DNA from: Cyclobacteriaceae bacterium
GTDB taxonomy: Bacteria; Bacteroidota; Bacteroidia; Cytophagales; Cyclobacteriaceae
NCBI GenBank assembly: GCA_019638255.1
Contig: JAHBUD010000003.1
Span: forward strand, 62,001 to 126,000
Reading direction: 5' to 3'
DNA length: 64,000 nucleotides
This document shows positions 51,717 through 58,350 of the stretch, piece by piece. A program made the translations under genes and the position numbers. The stretch's first letter is position 1; each line of letters opens with the position of its first letter. Under the pieces are notes generated by a model. The model was not told where the DNA came from. It saw nothing but the letters and a program-made list of their open reading frames with translations, and did not search any database.

Positions 51717-52829
51717 GTGCACCTGAAGACACTTCAACTCAAGAATTTTAAAAACTACAGCGAACTGAACCTGGAGTTTCCTGCTCGCATAACTTTTTTA
51801 TTAGGCTTAAATGGTACAGGCAAAACCAATCTGTTGGATGCCATTTACTACCTCTCTGCCACAAAATCTTTCTCGAACCTGACGGATAGCCAAATCATTC
51901 GTCATGGCGAAGACAATTTTTTCATTCGAGGAATGTTTGATCATTCGGGCAATCGCAGTGAAGTTTTTGGTCAGCTTCAATCTGGTCGGAAAAAGATATT
52001 TCGGGTTGATTCAAAGGATTATGAGCGAATCAGTGACCACATCGGCAAATATCCGGTGGTATTAATCTCACCGTTGGATGTTGATCTTGTTAAAGAAAGC
52101 AGCGAAGCGCGCAGAAAGTTTTTTGATCAGGTAATTGCTCAACTCGATCATGCCTACCTCGAAAAACTGTTGGAATACCATCATACCCTCAAGCAAAGGA
52201 ATGCCTTGCTGAAGTTGTTTGCCGAGAAGAATTATACCGACCTCGAAATGATTGAGTTATACGACCAGCAACTGATTCGCACTGGTCAGCTGATTTATAA
52301 AAAGAGAAAGACCTTTGCTACTGAATTTTTGCCAGTATTCAATACATCCTATCATCAGCTTGTTAATCGCCCTGAAATGGCTTCCTTGACGTACACATCA
52401 GAAGTCGAGTCGATTAATTATGAAGATGGATTGAAAAGGAGTTGGAAAAAGGACCTTGCACTGCAACGAACTACTTTTGGTGTGCATCGCGATGATTACA
52501 TGTTTGGCTTTGCCCATGGGGATTTAAAGCGGCTGGGTTCGCAGGGTCAGCAAAAGTCGTTTTTGGTGGCTATTAAGCTTGCACAGGCCAACATAATTCG
52601 GTCGCATCTGGGCTTCAGCCCCATATTACTGTTTGATGATATTTTTGATAAATTAGATGATACCCGCATTACCAGACTGTTGAAAATAATCTCCGCAGAT
52701 AGCTACGGACAAGTGTTAATTACCGATGCCGGGCCTGAACGCACATTGGCCTTGGTTAAAGAATTGGGTATTTTGTGCGATGTATTAAGGGTGGATAATG
52801 GTTCCATCCATACTAAAGCGTTTGACTGA
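51717..52829 (+). CDS. recF: DNA replication/repair protein RecF
   Basis: A 370-residue SMC-like ATPase. The GTG at 51717 gives the normal RecF start MHLKTLQLKNFKNYSEL; earlier in-frame codons overlap the divergent pdhA region. Walker A is GLNGTGKTNLLDAIYYLS, the ABC-type signature is RLGSQGQQKSFLVAIKLA and Walker B is ILLFDDIFDKLDD. RecF loads RecA at gapped DNA with RecO/RecR. Its stop overlaps the dciA start by 1 bp. Confidence 0.95.
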   Translation: MHLKTLQLKNFKNYSELNLEFPARITFLLGLNGTGKTNLLDAIYYLSATKSFSNLTDSQIIRHGEDNFFIRGMFDHSGNRSEVFGQLQSGRKKIFRVDSKDYERISDHIGKYPVVLISPLDVDLVKESSEARRKFFDQVIAQLDHAYLEKLLEYHHTLKQRNALLKLFAEKNYTDLEMIELYDQQLIRTGQLIYKKRKTFATEFLPVFNTSYHQLVNRPEMASLTYTSEVESINYEDGLKRSWKKDLALQRTTFGVHRDDYMFGFAHGDLKRLGSQGQQKSFLVAIKLAQANIIRSHLGFSPILLFDDIFDKLDDTRITRLLKIISADSYGQVLITDAGPERTLALVKELGILCDVLRVDNGSIHTKAFD

Positions 52830-53131
52830 TGAAAGGCCGTGATAAGAAATCCGATATCGTTCCTATAGGCGATGCCATCCGTTGCCTGCTTAATTCCTAC
52901 CATCTGGAGTCAAAATTTGATGAGGCGCAGATTGTGGCCTCGTGGGATCGACTGGTAGGCCTTCCGATAGCCAGACGTACAAGAAAAGTGTACATCAAAA
53001 ACAAGATTCTTTACGTGGAATTCAAAACGGCTTCTATGAAGAATGATTTCCTGCTTCATAAAGCTCATGTTTTGGACGTTTTCAATGCCGAGTTCGGTAA
53101 AGGCATGGTAACCGACATTGTGGTGCGCTGA
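52829..53131 (+). CDS. dciA: DciA family protein (DUF721), helicase-loading factor
   Basis: A 100-residue protein of the DUF721/DciA family: SKFDEAQIVASWDRLVG, then KVYIKNKILYVEFKTASMKNDFLLHK, the KH-like core. DciA loads the replicative helicase DnaB in bacteria lacking DnaC/DnaI. It overlaps recF by one base, a replication/repair pair. Its stop lies 27 bp before the -33 box of the tRNA promoter. Confidence 0.88.
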   Translation: MKGRDKKSDIVPIGDAIRCLLNSYHLESKFDEAQIVASWDRLVGLPIARRTRKVYIKNKILYVEFKTASMKNDFLLHKAHVLDVFNAEFGKGMVTDIVVR

Positions 53132-53157
53132 CCAAAACTTGCCTGATTTTGAAAATG

Positions 53158-53188
53158 TTTGCCGGAACCAAAAAACCGTATAATTTTG
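53158..53188 (+). promoter_or_regulatory. Promoter of the tRNA-tuf unit
   Basis: TTTG (53158-53161), 19 nt, TAATTTTG (53181-53188) followed by C: a full match to the Bacteroidota promoter, about 117 bp before tRNA-Tyr. Confidence 0.8.
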
Positions 53189-53305
53189 CACTCCTATTTT
53201 TAGAAAACCCTGATTTGGACACGTTCCAATAGGCTTTTCGAAAGCGTTCTAGGAAATATTTTATTTCGGGATTAGTGAGGAGTGAAAGCCCCTGATTCCG
53301 TGTTC

Positions 53306-53388
53306 GGGGGAATACCAAAGCGGCCAACTGGGACAGACTGTAAATCTGTTGTCTTATGACTTCATAGGTTCGAATCCTATTTCCCCCA
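53306..53388 (+). tRNA. tRNA-Tyr (GTA)
   Basis: 83 nt with acceptor GGGGGAA/TTCCCCC, discriminator A, anticodon stem ACAGA/TCTGT and loop CTGTAAA (anticodon GTA), a long variable arm as expected for class II tRNA-Tyr, and T arm with GGTTCGAATCC. The 3' CCA is not encoded. First of three tRNAs before tuf. Confidence 0.97.
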
Positions 53389-53395
53389 CACATAA

Positions 53396-53468
53396 GCGGG
53401 AGTAGCTCAGTTGGTAGAGCGGCAGCCTTCCAAGCTGCAGGTCGCGGGTTCGAGCCTCGTCTCCCGCT
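53396..53468 (+). tRNA. tRNA-Gly (TCC)
   Basis: 73 nt; acceptor GCGGGAG/CTCCCGC, D arm AGCTCAGTTGGTAGAGC, anticodon stem GCAGC/GCTGC with loop CTTCCAA (TCC), T arm GGGTTCGAGCC. No encoded CCA. Seven bases after tRNA-Tyr. Confidence 0.97.
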
Positions 53469-53473
53469 CTGAT

Positions 53474-53545
<72 letters not shown>

Positions 53546-53549
53546 CTAA

Positions 53550-53752
53550 CGTTGAAGTTTCCCTTGAGGCTCAACGGTTTAACCAGAAGGAAGTTCTGGT
53601 TTCAAATGTATTGAAAGTTGAAGGCTTTGATTTCGGATGAGTAGCGCCATCGATTTGGAAATCAAAACAGTTCAACCTGCCTTCGGGCAGACCGAATAAA
53701 CCCTTATTCGACAGGCTTAACATGTTTGGGGTGTATCTTCTGAAAAGAAGAT
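53550..53752 (+). ncRNA. Densely structured leader between tRNA-Thr and tuf
   Basis: In 203 nt I find seven inverted repeats. They are CGTTGA/TCAACG (53550/53571), an 8-bp AACCAGAA/TTCTGGTT (53581/53594), TTTCAA/TTGAAA (53600/53611) and a 9-bp TTTGATTTC/GAAATCAAA (53626/53658) with an inner GATG/CATC. Next come CTGCC-TTCG-GGCAG (53677), CGAATAA/TTATTCG (53693/53704) and ATCTTCT-GAAA-AGAAGAT (53735). The last has a GNRA-type and the TTCG stem a very stable tetraloop. No coding frame is evident. It may be a tuf leader or a processed small RNA. Confidence 0.5.
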
Positions 53753-53811
53753 TTAAGACGTAACAACTTAAATTAATTATACACTTTAAACTTTAACTGG
53801 AATTTTCAAAT

Positions 53812-54999
53812 ATGGCTAAAGAAACATTTGATCGTTCGAAACCTCACGTAAACATTGGTACCATCGGTCACGTTGACCACGGTAAAACCACCCTTACTGC
53901 GGCTATTACGCAGGTGCTCTCCAAAAAAGGACTCGCTTCTGTTCGCGATTTCTCTTCTATTGATAATGCACCTGAAGAAAAAGAAAGAGGTATTACTATC
54001 AACACCTCGCACGTAGAGTATGCCACGGATAAGCGTCACTATGCACACGTTGATTGCCCTGGTCACGCTGACTATGTGAAGAACATGGTTACAGGTGCTG
54101 CCCAGATGGACGGTGCTATTCTTGTAGTGGCAGCTACCGATGGACCTATGCCTCAAACACGCGAGCACATTCTGTTGGCTCGCCAGGTAGGGGTACCTGC
54201 ATTGGTTGTTTTCATGAACAAAGTTGACTTGGTTGATGATGGCGAATTGTTGGATCTTGTTGAAATGGAAGTACGTGAACTTATGTCATCGTACAATTTC
54301 CCTGGCGACACTATGCCGGTTATCAGAGGTTCTGCTCTTGGAGCATTGAACGGTGAGCCAAAGTGGGTTGAAAAGGTTGAAGAGTTAATGAACGCAGTTG
54401 ATGAGTTCATTCCAATTCCTACCCGTTTGGTCGATAAGGATTTCTTGATGCCTGTTGAAGACGTGTTTTCGATCACTGGTCGTGGAACTGTGGCTACCGG
54501 CCGTATTGAGCGTGGTATCATCAACTCTGGTGATGCTGTTGAAATTCTTGGTATGGGTGCCGAAAACCTTAAGTCTACCGTTACTGGTGTGGAAATGTTC
54601 CGAAAAATCCTTGACAGAGGTGAAGCTGGTGATAACGTAGGTCTGTTGCTTCGTGGTATTGAAAAGGAGCAAATCCGCAGGGGTATGGTTATTTGCAAGC
54701 CTGGTTCAGTAACTCCACATGCTAAATTCAAGGCTGAAGTTTACGTATTGTCAAAAGAAGAAGGTGGCCGTCATACGCCATTCTTTAACAAATACCGCCC
54801 TCAGTTCTATTTCCGCACTACTGACGTAACAGGAGAAATCATGTTACCGGCTGGCGTAGAAATGGTTATGCCTGGCGATAACATCTCCATTGAAGTTCAG
54901 TTGATCAACAAGATCGCTATGGAAAAAGGTCTTCGTTTCGCGATCCGCGAAGGTGGCCGTACTGTAGGATCTGGTCAGGTTACTGAGATTCTTGACTAA
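53812..54999 (+). CDS. tuf: Elongation factor Tu
   Basis: The 395-residue length is standard. GTPase motifs: GHVDHGKTT (P-loop), DCPGHADY and NKVDLVDD; then domains 2 and 3 to the C-terminus. It delivers aminoacyl-tRNA to the ribosome. It is preceded by three tRNA genes and a structured gap; a hairpin and a terminator follow. Codon use is regular, as expected for a highly expressed gene. Confidence 0.99.
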   Translation: MAKETFDRSKPHVNIGTIGHVDHGKTTLTAAITQVLSKKGLASVRDFSSIDNAPEEKERGITINTSHVEYATDKRHYAHVDCPGHADYVKNMVTGAAQMDGAILVVAATDGPMPQTREHILLARQVGVPALVVFMNKVDLVDDGELLDLVEMEVRELMSSYNFPGDTMPVIRGSALGALNGEPKWVEKVEELMNAVDEFIPIPTRLVDKDFLMPVEDVFSITGRGTVATGRIERGIINSGDAVEILGMGAENLKSTVTGVEMFRKILDRGEAGDNVGLLLRGIEKEQIRRGMVICKPGSVTPHAKFKAEVYVLSKEEGGRHTPFFNKYRPQFYFRTTDVTGEIMLPAGVEMVMPGDNISIEVQLINKIAMEKGLRFAIREGGRTVGSGQVTEILD

Positions 55000-55006
55000 T
55001 TGTAAG

Positions 55007-55029
55007 CAAATGTCCGAAAGGGACATTTG
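55007..55029 (+). other. Hairpin just after tuf
   Basis: CAAATGTCC (55007-55015) and GGACATTTG (55021-55029) form a perfect 9-bp stem with loop GAAAG, 7 bp after the tuf stop. There is no T tract, so it is not an ordinary terminator; it could be a 3' end stabiliser or processing site. Confidence 0.55.
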
Positions 55030-55047
55030 TCTGAAAATCAATAACAT

Positions 55048-55084
55048 AAGGCGTTTCTGAATTTTTAAGGAACGCCTTTGTTTT
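55048..55084 (+). terminator. Intrinsic terminator of tuf
   Basis: AAGGCGTTTC (55048-55057) pairs with GGAACGCCTT (55069-55078), one G-U, 11-nt loop, followed by TTGTTTT. Its tail shares bases with the -33 box of the tRNA-Trp promoter. Confidence 0.8.
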
Positions 55085-55105
55085 CTATGTTTCTATTTCT
55101 ACCTT
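55077..55105 (+). promoter_or_regulatory. Promoter of the tRNA-Trp-secE-nusG-rpl-rpo unit
   Basis: TTTG (55077-55080), 17 nt, TACCTTTG (55098-55105) followed by C: a full Bacteroidota promoter match. The 5' leader before tRNA-Trp would be about 100 nt. Confidence 0.75.
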
Positions 55106-55207
55106 TGCAGTCCTTTTGAGCTGCATAAGGTATTGAAATGTAACTTGGTGTAACTCAGAAGGTTGAGGAGGCTTTAAAAGCTTGCAAAATCACGGGTTTC
55201 ACCTTAA

Positions 55208-55280
55208 ACGGGTGTAGCTCAATTGGTAGAGCAGCGGTCTCCAAAACCGCAGGCTGGGAGTTCGAGTCTCTCCACCCGTG
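55208..55280 (+). tRNA. tRNA-Trp (CCA)
   Basis: 73 nt; acceptor ACGGGTG/CACCCGT with discriminator G, D arm AGCTCAATTGGTAGAGC, anticodon stem GCGGT/ACCGC with loop CTCCAAA (CCA), T arm GAGTTCGAGTC. No encoded CCA tail. The tRNA-Trp, secE, nusG order is common. Confidence 0.97.
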
Positions 55281-55302
55281 CTAAAAAAGCGAATAACCAA
55301 AA

Positions 55303-55494
55303 ATGCAAAAGGTTAAAACATACTTACTGGAGTCTTGGGATGAACTGAAGAACAAGGTTTCTTGGTCTAGTTTCAGTGAATTACAAGGAAGCGCGATCCT
55401 CGTGTTGGTGGCTTCTACCATTTTTGCATTGGTAATTGGCGCAATCGACTGGGTATTTAAGACGGGTTTGGAGTGGTTCTATAGAGAATTTTAA
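55303..55494 (+). CDS. secE: Preprotein translocase subunit SecE
   Basis: 63 residues: a cytoplasmic amphipathic helix (LESWDELKNKVSWSSFSEL) and one membrane helix (ILVLVASTIFALVIGAIDWVF), the short single-helix form of SecE. It clamps SecY in the translocon. It stands between tRNA-Trp and nusG as in most bacteria. Confidence 0.95.
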   Translation: MQKVKTYLLESWDELKNKVSWSSFSELQGSAILVLVASTIFALVIGAIDWVFKTGLEWFYREF

Positions 55495-55507
55495 CCAGCG
55501 AAAGGTC

Positions 55508-56065
55508 ATGGGAGAGTTAAAGTGGTATGTACTACGCGTAATCAGTGGACAGGAAAAGAAAATAAAAGCTTACCTGGAAAATGAGATTGATCGCGAAAAA
55601 CTTAGAGAGTACATCCCTCAAGTGCTTATCCCATCGGAGAAGGTTTACGAGATGAGGGGAGGAAAAAAGCGGGTAAGGGAAAGAAACTTCTTTCCAGGCT
55701 ACGTTTTGATTTCTGCTGATTTGTCTCACGGTGAAGCATATCACTCGGTTAATAATATTCCGGGTGTGATTGGTTTCCTTGGTAACAACGGCTCGGGTTC
55801 ATCGAAAGATCCGGTGCCTTTGAGGCAATCAGAGGTTAATAGAATTCTGGGTAAGGTAGACGAGATTGACTCGTTCGATGAAAAGCTGGAGACACCATTT
55901 ATTAAGGGTGAATCGGTAAAAGTAATGGACGGTCCATTTAGCGGTTTTACCGGATCCGTTGAAGAAATTTTTGAAGAGAAAAAGAAACTGAATGTAATGG
56001 TTAAGATTTTCGGCAGGAATACACCTGTTGAATTGAATTACATGCAGGTTGAAAAGTTAGATTAA
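55508..56065 (+). CDS. nusG: Transcription termination/antitermination factor NusG
   Basis: 185 residues. The ATG at 55508 gives the normal start MGELKWYVLRVISGQEKK; the frame is open earlier but overlaps secE. NGN domain first, then the KOW domain GESVKVMDGPFSGFTGSV. NusG binds RNA polymerase and Rho or S10. The secE-nusG-rplK position marks it as the housekeeping copy and not a capsule-linked UpxY paralogue. Confidence 0.97.
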   Translation: MGELKWYVLRVISGQEKKIKAYLENEIDREKLREYIPQVLIPSEKVYEMRGGKKRVRERNFFPGYVLISADLSHGEAYHSVNNIPGVIGFLGNNGSGSSKDPVPLRQSEVNRILGKVDEIDSFDEKLETPFIKGESVKVMDGPFSGFTGSVEEIFEEKKKLNVMVKIFGRNTPVELNYMQVEKLD

Positions 56066-56072
56066 GTATATC

Positions 56073-56516
56073 ATGGCAAAAGAAATTACAGGGTATTTGA
56101 AATTGCAGGTTAAAGGTGGGTCCGCAAATCCTTCTCCACCAATTGGTCCTGCACTGGGTAGCAAGGGTCTTAACATCATGGACTTTTGCAAGCAATTTAA
56201 TGCACGCACGCAGGATAAGCCGGGTCAATTGCTTCCGGTTTTAATCACTATATATAATGATAAGTCATTCGACTTTGTTATTAAAACCCCACCGGCTGCG
56301 AACCTGATATTGGAGACGATGAAAAAGCAAACCGGTTCAAAAGAGCCTAATCGGGTAAAAATTGGTTCAATAACTTGGGATCAGGTAAAATCAATTGCTG
56401 AACTGAAGATGCCCGATCTTAATGCATTTAAAATCGAATCGGCTATGAAGATGATTGCCGGTACTGCCCGCAGTATGGGAGTTACGGTATCTGGAACACC
56501 TCCATGGGATAAATAA
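56073..56516 (+). CDS. rplK: 50S ribosomal protein L11
   Basis: 147 residues, standard length. MAKEITGYLKLQVKGGSANP and PPIGPALGSKGLNIMDFCK mark L11, and the C-terminal rRNA-binding domain ends in TARSMGVTVSG. It forms the GTPase-associated centre with 23S rRNA. It begins 7 bp after nusG and is followed by rplA. Confidence 0.98.
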   Translation: MAKEITGYLKLQVKGGSANPSPPIGPALGSKGLNIMDFCKQFNARTQDKPGQLLPVLITIYNDKSFDFVIKTPPAANLILETMKKQTGSKEPNRVKIGSITWDQVKSIAELKMPDLNAFKIESAMKMIAGTARSMGVTVSGTPPWDK

Positions 56517-56548
56517 TTAACAAACTGACTGATTACACTATAAGAGTC

Positions 56549-57247
56549 ATGGCAAAGATTTCAAAAAATAGAAAGGCTGTTGTAGCCAAGTATAATCCAG
56601 AAAAGGAATATACACTTGAAGATGCATCTCAACTGTTGAAAGATATTACATTCACCAAGTTCGACTCTTCAGTGGATATGGATATCCGTTTAGGTGTTGA
56701 TCCTAAAAAATCAGATCAAATGGTACGCGGTGTGGTTTCATTACCTCACGGTATTGGTAAAACCGTTAAGGTGCTTGTTCTATGCACGCCTGATAAAGTT
56801 CAGGATGCAAAAGATGCCGGAGCAGACCACGTTGGTTTGGATGACTATATTCAAAAAATTGAAGGAGGATGGACAGATATCGATGTTATCATCTGTACGC
56901 CCACCGTTATGGCCAAGGTTGGTAAACTTGGTAAGGTACTAGGTCCTCGTGGCCTTATGCCAAACCCTAAATCAGGAACTGTTACGCTAGAAGTTGGTAA
57001 AGCCGTGAAAGAAGTAAAAGCCGGTAAAATTGACTTCAAAATTGATAAAACTGGAATTATACACGTGAGTATCGGGAAAGCTTCCTTCTCACCTGACAAG
57101 ATCAGGGACAATGCCATGGAGATGATTCAAGTGATTGCAAAACTTAAGCCATCCTCTTCGAAAGGAACGTACTTTAAAAGTATTGCCCTTTCTACAACGA
57201 TGAGTCCTGGCGTAAGAATTGACACGGGTTCTATTGCTGGTATTTAA
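56549..57247 (+). CDS. rplA: 50S ribosomal protein L1
   Basis: A 232-residue L1 stalk protein; the conserved GPRGLMPNPKSGTV is present and the overall length is normal. L1 moves deacylated tRNA from the E site and in E. coli represses its own rplKA message. I did not find an obvious L1-binding mimic in the short rplK leader. Confidence 0.98.
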   Translation: MAKISKNRKAVVAKYNPEKEYTLEDASQLLKDITFTKFDSSVDMDIRLGVDPKKSDQMVRGVVSLPHGIGKTVKVLVLCTPDKVQDAKDAGADHVGLDDYIQKIEGGWTDIDVIICTPTVMAKVGKLGKVLGPRGLMPNPKSGTVTLEVGKAVKEVKAGKIDFKIDKTGIIHVSIGKASFSPDKIRDNAMEMIQVIAKLKPSSSKGTYFKSIALSTTMSPGVRIDTGSIAGI

Positions 57248-57258
57248 GAAAACAAAAC

Positions 57259-57792
57259 ATGACCAGAGAAGAAAAAGCACAAATTATAGAGGAGCTCAGT
57301 CACAAGTTTACTGATCACACCCACTTCTACATTACCGATGCTGGCGGACTTACCGTTGCACAGGTTAATGCATTCAGAAGACTTTGTTACAAAAGCGGTA
57401 TTGAATATAAAGTGTATAAAAACACCTTGATTCGCAAAGCCCTTGAGAAACAGGAGGGTGTTGATTACTCTCCGATTTTTGGAACCTTACATGGCTTTTC
57501 AGGAGTCCTCTTCTCCAAAGAAGCAGGTAATTTACCTGCCAGAGTTATTAAAGAGTTCCGTAAGAAACTGGAAGGCAAACCTGTGTTGAAGGCTGCCTCT
57601 ATCGATTCCGATTTTTTTATCGGAGACGAAAACCTCAATACGCTTAGTGATCTCAAGAGTAAAAATGAGCTCATTGGCGATGTTATCGCATTGCTGCAAT
57701 CACCTGCGAAGAATGTCCTTTCTGCTTTGTTGAGCGGAAAGCAGACAGTTGCTGGGCTGGTTAAGGCATTGGAAGAACGTGGTACTAAATAA
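57259..57792 (+). CDS. rplJ: 50S ribosomal protein L10
   Basis: A 177-residue L10. N-terminal KAQIIEELSHKFTDHTHFYITD and the RRLCYKSGIEYKVYKNTLIRKAL block are typical, with a C-terminal helix that binds L7/L12 dimers. It begins 11 bp after rplA and forms the L8 complex with rplL downstream. Confidence 0.97.
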   Translation: MTREEKAQIIEELSHKFTDHTHFYITDAGGLTVAQVNAFRRLCYKSGIEYKVYKNTLIRKALEKQEGVDYSPIFGTLHGFSGVLFSKEAGNLPARVIKEFRKKLEGKPVLKAASIDSDFFIGDENLNTLSDLKSKNELIGDVIALLQSPAKNVLSALLSGKQTVAGLVKALEERGTK

Positions 57793-57824
57793 TTGTTGAA
57801 TCAAAATTTTAAATTTTACTAAAA

Positions 57825-58205
57825 ATGGCTGACGTTAAAGCTCTCGGAGATCAACTTGTTGAACTCACAGTAAAAGAAGTAAATGAACTTGCTTCTTATC
57901 TAAAGGAAACATACGGTATTGAACCTGCTGCTGCAGCGGTTGTTGCTGGCCCTGCTGCCGGTGGCGCTGCCGGTGGTGCTGCCGTTGAAGAGAAAACCAA
58001 CTTCGATGTAGTGTTGAAAGCACCGGGTGCTAACAAACTTCAAATCGTGAAGCTTGTTAAAGAACTCACGGGTCTTGGCTTGAAAGAGGCTAAAGATGTA
58101 GTGGACGGAGCTCCTAAAACAATCAAAGAAGGATTACCTAAAGACGAAGCTGAAAACCTCAAGAAGCAACTCGTAGAAGCGGGTGCTGAAGTGGAGTTGA
58201 AGTAA
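57825..58205 (+). CDS. rplL: 50S ribosomal protein L7/L12
   Basis: 126 residues: N-terminal dimer domain, Ala/Gly-rich hinge (AAAAVVAGPAAGGAAGGAAV) and the C-terminal factor-binding domain with VKLVKELTGLGLKEAKDVVDG. It recruits translation GTPases. It is followed by the structured rplL-rpoB gap, probably where transcription partly stops. Confidence 0.98.
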   Translation: MADVKALGDQLVELTVKEVNELASYLKETYGIEPAAAAVVAGPAAGGAAGGAAVEEKTNFDVVLKAPGANKLQIVKLVKELTGLGLKEAKDVVDGAPKTIKEGLPKDEAENLKKQLVEAGAEVELK

Positions 58206-58213
58206 TTCTTTTT

Positions 58214-58309
58214 GGAAGGCACAGGTACGCTTACTGCCTTCCGTTAGACCTTACCCCGGCATTATACCGGGGCAAGGTCTATTCCTATTTATACCTGTGG
58301 CATCGTACC
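58214..58309 (+). promoter_or_regulatory. Structured rplL-rpoB attenuator/processing region with competing pairings
   Basis: Hairpin 1: GGAAGGCA (58214-58221)/TGCCTTCC (58235-58242). Hairpin 2: TAGACCTT-a-CCCCGG (58245-58259)/CCGGGG-c-AAGGTCTA (58267-58281), 14 pairs with one A-C mismatch, followed by a T-poor tail. In addition CACAGGTA (58220-58227) can pair with TACCTGTG (58292-58299), and GGTACG (58224-58229) with CGTACC (58304-58309); these exclude hairpin 1. In E. coli an attenuator and an RNase III site lie at the same place. Confidence 0.6.
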
Positions 58310-58350
58310 GGTCATGGGCGTCCAGGATTTGAACATAAACGTTAAGCACC

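Noticed and set aside
53189..53284. CACTCCT/AGGAGTG pairing enclosing the tRNA-Tyr leader
   Set aside because: Part of the left arm lies at or before the likely transcript start, so it may not be in RNA; seven pairs over this distance can be chance.
54153..54731. 192-codon minus-strand frame inside tuf
   Set aside because: Shadow of the strongly biased tuf codons; no start context or domain.
55508..56065. UpxY-type specialised NusG paralogue
   Set aside because: The position between secE and rplK and the canonical KOW motif mark the housekeeping NusG.
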